A stretch of DNA of 64,000 bases from Brachypodium distachyon. Its lineage: Eukaryota; Streptophyta; Magnoliopsida; Poales; Poaceae. This document shows, in pieces, positions 34,420-43,516 of the stretch. The translations under genes and the position numbers were made by a program. Location: the NCBI RefSeq assembly GCF_000005505.3, contig NC_016131.3, positions 9,817,501 through 9,881,500 on the forward strand, given 5' to 3'. The notes under the pieces were generated by a model, which had not been told where the DNA came from, ran no database searches, and worked only from the letters and a program-made list of their open reading frames with translations. Each line of letters opens with the position of its first letter. The first letter of the stretch is position 1.

Positions 34420-34890
34420 ATGCCTCATCCAGATATCAAGCTGTGCCCAGACTGCATTATCGACTCCGCTGGATGCTGCTTCGTTACGGGAGCCATAGGT
34501 GCCTCCGCTTACCACTTCCCCAAGGGCCTCTACAACTCTCCCAACGGCCAGCGCCTCGCCGCCGGCGCCCGGGCTGTCCGCATCAATGCGCCCCGCGTTG
34601 GCGGCAGTTTAGCTGCCTTTGGCGGCTGCCTACAAGCCTTCCGCTGCGCGATGTTGTCGGCGCGCAAGAAGGACGACTTCTGGAGCTACGTCCTTCCCGG
34701 GCTCGCCGCCGGCATCTGCCTGCCACAGGGCAGTGGACCTCGCGCCGTCGCCATCTCCGCGCTGACCGGCCTGAGCTGTGGCGTCCTCTCCTACGGGATA
34801 CACTTCGGCATCGGACGCATCAACGTCGCTCCATTCTATCCGCCGCCGCCCCTTGACTCTGGCCCTAGTGGGTCGTCCAGGGACGACTGA
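34420..34890 (+). CDS. Tim17/Tim22/Tim23-family membrane protein, copy B
   Basis: A single exon of 156 residues, differing from copy A by scattered substitutions (for example K-L-C-P-D-C versus K-R-C-P-D-C) and a two-residue loss in the loop before P-R-A-V-A-I-S-A-L. All Tim17-family features of copy A are kept: the C-P-D-C N-terminus, G/A-rich membrane helices, K-G-L-Y-N-S-P-N-G, and F-R-C-A followed by R-K-K-D-D-F-W. The frame is fully open and most changes are conservative, which suggests that both copies remain under constraint. Tim17 relatives sit in the mitochondrial (or plastid-envelope PRAT) membranes and act in protein import; the exact complex is not predictable here. Confidence 0.83.
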   Translation: MPHPDIKLCPDCIIDSAGCCFVTGAIGASAYHFPKGLYNSPNGQRLAAGARAVRINAPRVGGSLAAFGGCLQAFRCAMLSARKKDDFWSYVLPGLAAGICLPQGSGPRAVAISALTGLSCGVLSYGIHFGIGRINVAPFYPPPPLDSGPSGSSRDD

Positions 34891-34967
34891 GAAGACGGAG
34901 ATGACCGCCCGGCGCGCCTAGTTCCTCCTTCGATTCCTGAAAAAAGAGTGAATTTTTTATTCTGATG

Positions 34968-35225
34968 TTTTGATTTCTGAAAAGTGTGATTTTTATTTGT
35001 GTCTGCTCGTCGTGTACTGGCATGGGATTGAGAAGGTTCTTTCTATGATATACGGAGTACTAGTATCTACGTTTAGTTCTGGACTGATCTGTATGAAATT
35101 GTTCCGATTCGTTCATGTGTTATGTTCCCGATCTACCTTCCATTGATTTGAGGCCAATTGTTCAGATACAAGGTTCTGAGATGGGGAATTCAGTTACAGA
35201 GGAGATACAGGTGAGTTGTTCTTCA
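34968..35225. other. Spacer, no gene
   Basis: 3' flank of Tim17-like copy B running into retrotransposon-derived sequence. Nothing coding seen. Confidence 0.5.
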
Positions 35226-36950
35226 GGTAAACAGATTCTCGACGGCTCTCTCGCCAGATCCTTGCAGGACTAAGTAGTCTCTCAGCGTCACCCACTGGGC
35301 TGGATCATAACGTCCAGTGGGCCTTCCGCGTCGTGGCCCAAGTACGATAGGAGTCAAAGGCCCTGTCGTGACATTCCTCCCTTCTTCAAAGGCCCAAGTA
35401 CGATAGGAGCTGCCGGAAAACGGCGACGCAGAGCTTCAGTGTCTTCCCAGGTAGCCAACTCCGGCGACAATCCTGACCAGCGAACCTGCACTTGAGGAAC
35501 AGTAGTGGTACCACGTTTGTCCTGACGACGCGCCAAAATCTGTTCAGGAACTTGAAGAGGAGCAGAAGCCAATTCTTCAGGAAGAGTAACTGCCGCTGGA
35601 TCTGTTGGAGGAGAAGCTTGCCGCAACAGGGAGACGTGGAAGACCGGGTGAATTTTGCTACCAACCGACAAATTCAGCCGGTATGAAACAACACCCACCT
35701 TGGACACCACCTGAAACGGACCATAATATCGAAATGCAAGTTTTTGGTTAGTTCTCAGTTCTCACCCCAACTGAAGTCTGCACATATGGTTGGATCTTCA
35801 GATAAACCCAATCGTCCACTGCAAATGTACGCTCAGAGCGTTTCTTGTCTGCTTGGTCCTTCATGCGTTGCCGAGCACGCGCGAGATGTTGGCGCAACAA
35901 CTGAGTCATGACCGCACGCTCGCGAAGCCAAATGTCAAGCTCTGGAACCTTGACTACCATGGAATCAGTTATGCCGAAATGCCAGGGAGAATGGCCATAC
36001 ATTACCTCAAAAGGCGACCGCCCCAGAGCTGAGTGATCAGCGCTGTTGTACCAAAATTCTGCCAACGACAGCCACTGAGACCACTTCGCAGGGCAAGCAT
36101 GAACATAGCAGCGCAGGTATGCCTCCAAGCACTGATTCACCCGTTTCGTCTGACCATCCGTTTGCGGGTGGTACGCCGTGCTCATCCTCAGCTCTGACCC
36201 TGCCAAGTGAAACAACTCCTTCCAAAAATGGCTTGTGAAAATTCGATCACGGTCAGATATCAAGGCTTGCGGCAGACCATGGAGCTTGTAGATGTTATCA
36301 ATGTAAGCTTGAGCCACCTGCATAGCAGTGAACGGATGGGACAGAGGAACAAAGTGAGCATACCGAGTCAATTTATCCACCACCACCAGAACAGAGTTGA
36401 ACCGACGGGAACGGGGAAGTCCTTCGACGAAATCAAGAGATGCCACTTGCCAGGCTTGTTTCGGTACTGGTAAAGGTTGAAGGAGCCCTGGGTAGCGCAC
36501 ATGTTCAGGCTTGGCTTGCTTGCAGATACTGCAATTGGCAACGAATTGCCTCACTGCTCGCTTCAATCCCGGCCAAGAGAAGGTGCGTTTGACACGGTTG
36601 TATGTGACATGAAAACCCGAGTGTCCCCCCATCGCACTGTCGTGAGCTAGGATAGACAGTTGCAGAGCTGTGTTCGAGCCGAGCCACACTCGTCCCTTAT
36701 GGCGAATCAGTCTGCCTTGAAGAGAAAAATTCTTGACCGCGGGCGAGGGAGCAGCCAATAGGTGAAGTAAACGTTGCGCCTGGGGATCGTTCTTGTATCC
36801 ATGCTCCACTTTGTTAAGTCGCCAACTTCTTGCTAACCACGCCATAGTTGCTGCCCAATCATCATGCCCCTGCCTTGGCTGCGGAAGCTTGAAGCGCCCC
36901 GAGGGTCGACATTGCTGCTCGATTGCCATGTCCTGGCATTGCAGTTGCGA
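35226..36950 (-). pseudogene. Ty3/gypsy retrotransposon 3' pol fragment (integrase), broken
   Basis: On the minus strand, 36929-35748 encodes the end of RNase H, the integrase zinc-binding region (H-x-H and C-S-I-C pairs) and the integrase core. 35710-35354 continues with a chromodomain-like C-terminal region (F-H-V-S-L-L-R and V-R-W-S-G-L). The first two catalytic Asp residues are present (S-L-D-F and I-S-D-R-D), but the position 35 residues after the second, where Glu is expected, is Lys. A 7-bp tandem duplication near 35750-35765 shifts the frame between core and C-terminal regions. Reverse transcriptase, gag and LTRs are absent. The element is inactive. Its extent beyond the coding similarity is estimated. 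Confidence 0.93.
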
Positions 36951-37324
36951 AGATTAGGAGCAGAGCAGAGGCCATGAGCCCGCGATTGGATAGGCGGCGG
37001 CGCACCAGTTCAAGAGGTTAATGCTGACTTTGGCATTGTGGTGGATTATGATAATCCAGCTTTTCTAACCGGGTTTTGGCTATTTTAGTATTTGATTAAC
37101 CAACTTTTTTCTGCTTTCGTATGTATTTTTCAACAACAAATTATAAAATGGCACTATCTAAGGCACAGTCGACTGAGAACAAGTCTATTTTCTCAGTCGA
37201 GCAGCCGAACGCTAGCTGATCGAGTTCTTGACTTTGCTTTTGCTGATAGGTAGTCCAGTCTTTGTTTTATTTGTGTTTTCTTGTTGAATTCATTAATGAC
37301 AGCATGTTTCGGATTAGCAAATTT
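36951..37324. other. Intergenic, no gene
   Basis: Sequence between the retroelement fragment and a minisatellite. No coding or RNA feature seen. Confidence 0.5.
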
Positions 37325-37600
37325 TAAAATATTGCAAGGGAAATTTTATGCGTCATTTAAAAATTGCAAGTGAAATTTTATCTCTTATTCTAAAAATTGC
37401 AGGCGAAACTTTATGCGCGATAAAAATTGCAGGCAAAGTTCTGTGCGTGATTCTAAAAATTGCACATGAAATTTTGTCCGTGATTCTAGTTGCACGTGAA
37501 ATTTTGTGCGCGATTAGAAAAATTGCACGCGAAATTTGTGTGCGATTCTAAAAATAACACGTCAAATTTATGTGCGATTCTAAAAATCACACGTGAAATT
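37325..37600 (+). repeat. Minisatellite, ~31-33-bp unit, about 8 diverged copies
   Basis: The unit contains AAAAATTGCA, then (G/C)(G/A)TGAAATTTT and TGCG(C/T)GATTCT. Units vary by small indels. Where the period is 33 bp the plus frame reads as an 11-residue periodic peptide (K-I-A-x-E-I-L-C-x-I-L), but other units break the frame and there are no coding signals around, so I treat it as non-coding tandem DNA. Confidence 0.85.
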
Positions 37601-38209
37601 AGATTATGTTTTGCACTGTTGATTAATGAAAATGGCTCGAATCATTTTCTTGCTGATAGAAATTGGACATTTATTTATTCTGAATGAAGTTGAACCAACG
37701 AGATACTTTATTTAGAATATTTCATTTGTTCTATGTTGATCATCATTTAAGGCATCAATTAATGATTAAATTCTAATGTTTGAAATGGTCCCTAATTTGA
37801 GAATTCTGGCTCTCACATAAATTTTGACCAAATTTGTTTTAATTTATGATTCATTCCCAAAATGTTGATGCTAAAAATGTTGTTTGATTATCTAAACAAA
37901 ATGGATCTAACAAGAAATTTGTGTAGAGAATTTCAATGGGATGTTTAGTGTTAATGGCAATTATAATGTTTATATGATCTTGATGTTACGTTTTATGCTA
38001 AAATTAGTGACGAGAGTTTATAATAATGTCAATAATTTTTTCATTTTACTATTGGTATGGTTATAATTATGGCATTTCTTAATATGATCATCTCTAATGA
38101 GTTGGTGTCGACAGACAGAAGTATTAATTGTCGTGTGCACCACACTATGTGGCCTAGTAATGTTGAGCCAGCATGCTAAAGTATTATGCTGATGCATTTT
38201 ATGTATTTT
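37601..38209. other. Intergenic, AT-rich, no gene
   Basis: No coding signal or defined transposon ends. Confidence 0.5.
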
Positions 38210-38303
38210 GACATGCACCCCTTAAAAGGGGGTAATGATGGCTCATATTGAGGAATTGACATGCACCCCTTAAAGGAGGTAATGATGGCTCATATTGATT
38301 TGA
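38210..38303. repeat. Tandem duplication, two ~47-bp units
   Basis: GACATGCACCCCTTAAA, then GGTAATGATGGCTCATATTG, occurs at 38210-38257 and again at 38258-38303 with few changes. Confidence 0.9.
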
Positions 38304-38372
38304 GGAAACTCCTTCCATAAGGACATCTCCAACAAGACACAGTCAGCGGTACTATAAAGCACGGCACCTGGA

Positions 38373-39078
38373 TCAGTTCTCGTCGAGGGTGCAGACGACG
38401 ATTGCAGTGAATATGATGACTATCGCGGCGACGAGGAGGGGGGGCAGTGGGGACGGCTGAGGTGCATCCTCTGCCAAATTAAAGCACGCGCGCGTGCCAC
38501 GCGAGTCAGATCAAGGACACGCAAAACAGATAACATATTAACAGGAAGCAACGCATAGATTTTTAGAATCGAGTAAAAGAATAGCAGCAGCATTTTTTTT
38601 AGCGAAATAGTAGCAGCAATTAGATCAAGCGAAATGTAAAGGTTGTTCACATACCAACAAGGGCGGCGGTGTGGGGCGGGACATTGACCTCCGGGGCCTC
38701 CTCCAGGGCCTGCGGCGCCTGCTGGGCCTCGACAAATGCAGTCAGGCTGCAAGATATGAGGGTAAAAAAACAGATGTACAGTCCGGTCAAGAAAAACAAC
38801 AAACATGCAGACTACTTAGATCTGCCAAGACTAAATTACCTAACGATTCCAAGTCCAGTGATGGTTGCATCGCGATGAATTTCAGCCATGCTGCGTGCCC
38901 GCCTGGTTACCGGACGCGCGGGAAGGGGAGCAAGCCCAATCAGAGCGGGTGCAGCCGGGCGGCGTGTGTTATTGCGATAATACTCGACGGTATGCTTCCA
39001 CCGCAGGTACAGTCTCAGGAAGGCATCCGATTGACCCACCAGATCATCTATCACCAAGGTAGCCATTCTGCCACCCAT
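38373..39078 (-). CDS. Rearranged paralogue of the 8CM gene: small predicted membrane protein
   Basis: Three minus-strand exons, 39078-38840, 38746-38655 and 38470-38373, join in frame through GT..AG introns into 142 residues. Exon 3 is clearly homologous to the last exon of the divergent 8CM gene: a Pro-rich segment, a hydrophobic helix (L-L-V-A-A-I-V-I-I-F-T-A-I-V-V) and a C-terminal T-L-D-E-N versus T-L-D-D-K. The introns also match. The first coding exon is unrelated to the 8CM exon and has no signal peptide or cysteine motif. An AG acceptor abuts the ATG at 39078; a non-coding leader exon ending at a GTACGT donor near 39822 is likely. It may be a chimeric gene or a pseudogene with an intact frame by chance. 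No expression evidence is available. Confidence 0.5.
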
Positions 39079-39750
39079 CTAAACACAAACTGAGAGTAAG
39101 AAAGCAGTTTGACCGCGATTGTTTATCACAAAAGGCAACACAAAAAAACTGCTAGCTTCGTGTCAGAAAATCAACATGCATGGTGCGCGACAGTACAACA
39201 GAAACATGGGGAGACATAGCAGAAACGTCCAAACCAAAAATCCAAAAAAAGAAGGAGATGCACTGCGTAAGAAAACAGCACGGGAAGCGCTCTTCACCGT
39301 GTGAGACTGCACAAGTCCAAGAGACGACAATAGCAGAAAAGAACTGCAGAAAGGAGAGCTGCTTTCGGGGGTCAAAGTACTAGCACGGCTTCGATCAATC
39401 GGTCGATTAAATCCCTCGTGCCACCGAGATCCTCACAGTGCTCGAGGGGACACTCTAAGTCGGCTTTGTCACATCCAACCCAAACAACACGCTCTTGTCT
39501 AAGGTGCTCAACAAAGGTGATGTGTTCGCACGCAGGCACAGTGGAACAACAAACTAGCGTCGATCGACCACGTCCCTCCCCCAGAAAAGTGCTCCCAACA
39601 TGATCGCATCGAAGTAATCGTAGAGATAGATCTTACAGAATAAAAAATAAACCCAAACCAAAGGAGGAGTTCTGCACTACTAGATCCGAACCAAAGCCAG
39701 GAAATAGCAAACTAAACACAAAAGATATCGATGAAATCATACATCGTCCA
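38373..39750 (-). repeat. Left arm of inverted duplication
   Basis: Read in reverse, this arm matches 40835-42509. Matched blocks: GATCGA(A/G)GCCGTGCTAGT, CGAAAGCA(G/T)CTCTCCTTTC, TGTACTGTCGCGCACCATGC, GGTCAAACTGCT, TTCGCTTGATCTAATTGCTG and TGGCACGCGCGCGTGCTTT, plus the final exon. Small insertions (for example in intron 2) are visible. The corresponding arm for the 8CM first exon is missing. Confidence 0.9.
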
Positions 39751-39960
39751 AACGTTTCGGATTACACCTTCTGGTCGCAACTCTCGTGCTCACCGCGCAG
39801 ACAGATCTTCTGTACGTACCTTGGCTCCAGCCCGAGGAGAGCGAGCACTCCAGGAAACGGCGGTCTCGAGCGAGCAGTCTAGGAAATGGCGGTCGCGATG
39901 GAAAAGCCTTCAAGAGATATCGGGTGATGCCCCCTATTTCTAGAGCTCTGGCCTTTACAG

Positions 39961-40286
39961 TTCACCACTTCACCCTGCGCCATCCCGATTCCCAGTACCT
40001 ATGACGAGCGACGACCCTCACGTGCCTGGCCAGCATCACGGGAGAGAATCTTGCTCAGCATCTCAACCGCCCAAACAGACAGCTGTCCGGTCCCACCCAA
40101 ATGGACGCACAGGATCGATCGGGCCGCCGGTGGCCTGTCCTTGGCTAACCCTTCACGCCTCTTCGTCCCCTCCGCCTATATAATCCCACCCCGCTCCGCT
40201 TCTTCCCCCACCGCGCTCTCTTCCTCTGGACTCACACCAACTCGCCTAGCCCTAGCGGTAGGAAGCGAAAGCGAGAGATCCCACCC
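39961..40286. promoter_or_regulatory. Divergent promoter region of the inverted pair
   Basis: The interval lies between the predicted leader of the minus-strand copy and the plus-strand 8CM gene. TATATAAT at 40177-40184 sits about 103 bp upstream of the plus-strand ATG and is a good TATA box. No equivalent TATA is obvious for the minus strand. Confidence 0.55.
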
Positions 40287-42509
40287 ATGGAGAGATCCCA
40301 CCACCTCCTCCTCGTGCTCGGCCTCCTCGCCGCGCTGCTCCCGGCGGCCGCGGCTACCTTCGGGACGACGCAGCCGGAGCCTGGGGCCCCATGCGAGCCC
40401 ACCCTCCTCGCCACCCAGGTCTCGCTCTTCTGCGCGCCGGACATGCCGACCGCGCAGTGCTGCGAGCCTGTGGTGGCCTCCGTCGACCTCGGGGGTGGCG
40501 TCCCCTGCCTCTGCCGTGTCGCCGCCGAGCCGCAGCTCGTCATGGCCGGCCTCAACGCCACCCACCTCCTCACGCTCTACACCTCCTGCGGTGGACTCCG
40601 CCCCGGAGGCGCCCACCTCGCCGCCGCCTGTGAAGGTACGCGACGCCTGCGTCTCTCTCTCTCTCTGCGTCTCTCTCTGCGTCTCTCCCATGACGAGCAA
40701 CTCGCGATACGCCTTACTGCCTTATTTTTTTTGAAGATATGTGTCTGCTTGGTCCACTGTATTTGGGTTCTTCTTTCGAGAAGTTCATCCGTAGGCATCT
40801 ATAATCCGACGAGTTCGGATGAGATCAAACAGTGACACGCGCGACACCAACGTTTTCAACGATCTCTTGCTGTTTGGTTTGATATTTCCTGCTTCCCATG
40901 ATCTATTTTCAACCTTTTTTGTATGGCTTTCGCTCCAATCTCGTGCAGAACCATATTTCATCTTGGGTTTATGCTGTTCTGTAAGATCTAGCGCCATGCA
41001 GAGGTCATTTCTGCTGTTCCAGACCCCCTACGTGACATTTGCTGTTTTTCCTCTTTGTTGCCATGGCCACGGGTTGGTTTTTACGAAAGATACTTTGATA
41101 TGTCAAGATCTGCGAGCACTTTGAAACCCCAACGCATTTTCTATGTGTTTTGTGCTGTTTGATCGACCGATTGATCGAGGCCGTGCTAGTACTTTGACAC
41201 CCGAAAGCATCTCTCCTTTCTGCAGTATCTTTTCTGTTCTTGTCGTCTCTTGGGCTTGTGCAGTTTACCATGGTGAAGAGCGCTTCATACACGATCTGCC
41301 GCGAGGCCAGAGCAAAAGCTTCCCGTGCTTTTTCTTGCACAGTGCATCTCCTTCTTTTTTGCCTTTTTCGTTTGGACGTTTCTGCTTCGTCTCCCCATGT
41401 TTCTGTTGTACTGTCGCGCACCATGCATGTTGATTTTCTGATACGAAGCTAGTACTGCTCTGCAGTTTTTGTGTAGCCTTCCTCTTTCGTGATAAAGAAC
41501 GTGGTCAAACTGCTCTCTGACTCTGTTCGTCTAAATCTTTTTCTCGCAGGAAAATTTTCGTTGCAGATCTCCTTTACCCTCGTCCTCCGCATCTGTTTGC
41601 TTTACCTGCTGTAGTTGCGTTCTTCGTTTGAATCAAATTCTTGTTTCCTTCTTTTATCCCATCGCTCGTTTAGTTACCTTTTCTTTTTATTGAACTTTAG
41701 TTCATTGGTGTAGTAGGCAGTAGTATGCTTTGCGTTGTTTGCGGAGTAGCAATTGAATTGCTCTCCGGTCTCTGCAGAGCGGCCCGCTGAACAGATAGCT
41801 GGCTGCAGCAGCTTTACCAGAATCGGTCGGTTACGAACTTACGATTATACCCTTCGTCTTGCTTTCATTTACTGGTAGCCTGCTAGTCTTTTCTTGTTGC
41901 GCACGTAATCGTACCCAGTACTGTACGCTTAGATAAAATAGACGGGTCTGGCCTTAAATTATTTCGTTGCGTTTTCGAATTTTGAATTCCGGAAGTTAAC
42001 TTTATTTTGTGCTCTGTTTGGACGCATGTGCAGGTCCAGCTCCTCCCGCCGCCGTCGTCAGTGCCCCTCCCCCCTCCGCCGCACCTCGCCGCAAGCAGCC
42101 AGCACGTACGAACAACCTTTTACACTTCGCTTGATCTAATTGCTGCTGCTATACTCTCTTACTCGATTCTAAATCTATGTTTTGCTCATTATTAATATGT
42201 TGATCTGACTCGTGTGGCACGCGCGCGTGCTTTGATTTCGCAGACGAGGCACCTCCGCCTCCGCCGTCGACTGAGAAGCCGTCCCCGCCGCCTCAGCAGG
42301 ACAACGTCACCGCCCACGGCAAGGCAATCCCCACCCATGCGGCCACATCCCCGCTCGCGCCGGCTGCTTCCATGATCCACATGTCCCCACCGCCCGCATG
42401 CAATCCATGCTCCGGCTCCGCCGCTTCCTCAGCCGAGGGGCCCCTCCTCATCGCCGCGCTCCTCCTCGTCATCACCGCCATCATCGTCGGCACCCTCGAC
42501 GATAAGTGA
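40287..42509 (+). CDS. Secreted 8CM (LTP-like) protein with Pro-rich region and C-terminal membrane segment
   Basis: Three exons, 40287-40635, 42034-42105 and 42244-42509, all GT..AG and in phase, encode 228 residues. A signal peptide (about 1-23) precedes an eight-cysteine motif: C36, C49, C58-C59, C74-x-C76, C101, C115. The first intron (1.4 kb) begins just after C8, as in LTPG genes. The rest is Pro/Ala-rich and ends with a hydrophobic run (L-L-I-A-A-L-L-L-V-I-T-A-I-I-V) and a short G-T-L-D-D-K tail, so it is either GPI-anchored or a single-pass membrane protein. The charged tail makes GPI less certain. Proteins of this class bind lipids in the apoplast; no specific ligand can be inferred. 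An inverted, rearranged copy lies head-to-head with it. Confidence 0.88.
40835..42509 (+). repeat. Right arm of inverted duplication
   Basis: Partner of 38373-39750 in opposite orientation, comprising most of intron 1, exon 2, intron 2 and exon 3 of the 8CM gene. Similarity is visible in introns as well as exons, so the duplication was at DNA level and not through RNA. Confidence 0.9.
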
Positions 42510-43416
42510 TCCAGGAGCCGTCCGCCCCCTCCGACTCACCAACGTCCGACTATGATCCAGTTGCAGTAGTGGTCTTGTTCTGTTTCATGTTTCTCGCCAT
42601 TTGGTTCCGAGATTTCTATATCGTGCCTAGTCGTAGCTGTAGCAGTCAGTATGTTCATGTGTCCACAAGATGTGGTCGAGTATAACATTGGGTTTCATGA
42701 TTCCTCTAGCAGATGAAACACTATGTGATGTGATCTGAATGGATGCAGTTTTGCTACCTTTTCTGCTGCTATGATATGCTTATCCATATGTTTATCTTTC
42801 ATTCCCTTAATTTGTGCGGTTTAGCGTTGTGTTGCCATGAATGCCTCTTGCTCTGCTTTGCGGGTTGCATTTTGTCTTCGTTCTGCTGTATATTTGATTC
42901 TGAATTTGCATGCTGTGAGTACTAAGTACTGACTACAATCTCTGGATGGTTTTGAAATTTGAATGATGTTATAAAGGAGAGCTAGCTGGGGAATTGCCTC
43001 ACCTCTAAACTCCAAAACACAGAGCAGAAGTTGGCCTCAAGATCCAACTTGGTCACTTTGCATGTCGGAGCATTGTAGCAATTCTGCAATAAACGGAGTA
43101 GTTCTGTTAGCATGTTGTTTTTACACTGTCAGTACAAGTAGAGGTCGATGATTAATTATATTCCGGTTGTTTGCTGCTGGCTTCCCAGTTCCCTCCAGGT
43201 AGGAAGGAACCGTATCCGGGTAGTAGCCAGTAGTAGCCAGGAAGCTACTAGCAGAACAGTCTTCTGGTGCTCTTTTTTTGGAGTAACGTCTTCTCGCGAT
43301 CTTTTTCGAGTAATTCAAATCCGGGTATACCGAGCCTTGTATCAGTGAGAGCCGATAGTCTTAATTATCTCCAGCACAGGCACAGGAACAACCACGTTTG
43401 TTTTTCAGAATGCACA
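42510..43416. other. 8CM gene 3' flank, no further gene
   Basis: Probably includes the 3' UTR. Nothing else supported. Confidence 0.5.
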
Positions 43417-43516
43417 GCAACATTTTTTTTAAGAGCATGGCACAGCTACTTTTTTTTTTTTTAAGGAAACATGGCACAGCTACATTTTTTTTTAGAGGAA
43501 CATGGCACAGCTACAT
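43417..43516 (+). repeat. Three tandem units of ATGGCACAGCTAC plus T-tract
   Basis: CATGGCACAGCTAC occurs three times, each spaced by a poly-T/poly-A tract and a variable GA(G/A)(G/C)AA linker, giving a period of about 35-40 bp. Confidence 0.85.

Larger units (their letters stand above)
33372..34967. repeat. Segmental duplication, copy B (LTPG pseudogene + Tim17-like)
   Basis: Tandem partner of 29275-30911 in the same orientation. Copy B has a decayed LTPG first exon without exon 2, a TG microsatellite expanded to about 27 units, a local duplication around the Tim17-like TATA box and an intact Tim17-like frame. Its right end lacks the CACTA insertion and continues with GTTTTGATTTC, which may represent the pre-insertion state of copy A. 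Confidence 0.92.

Noticed and set aside
37325..37600. Possible CRISPR-like repeat/spacer array
   Set aside because: Repeats are contiguous and diverged without unique spacers, in a plant nuclear genome; it is a minisatellite.
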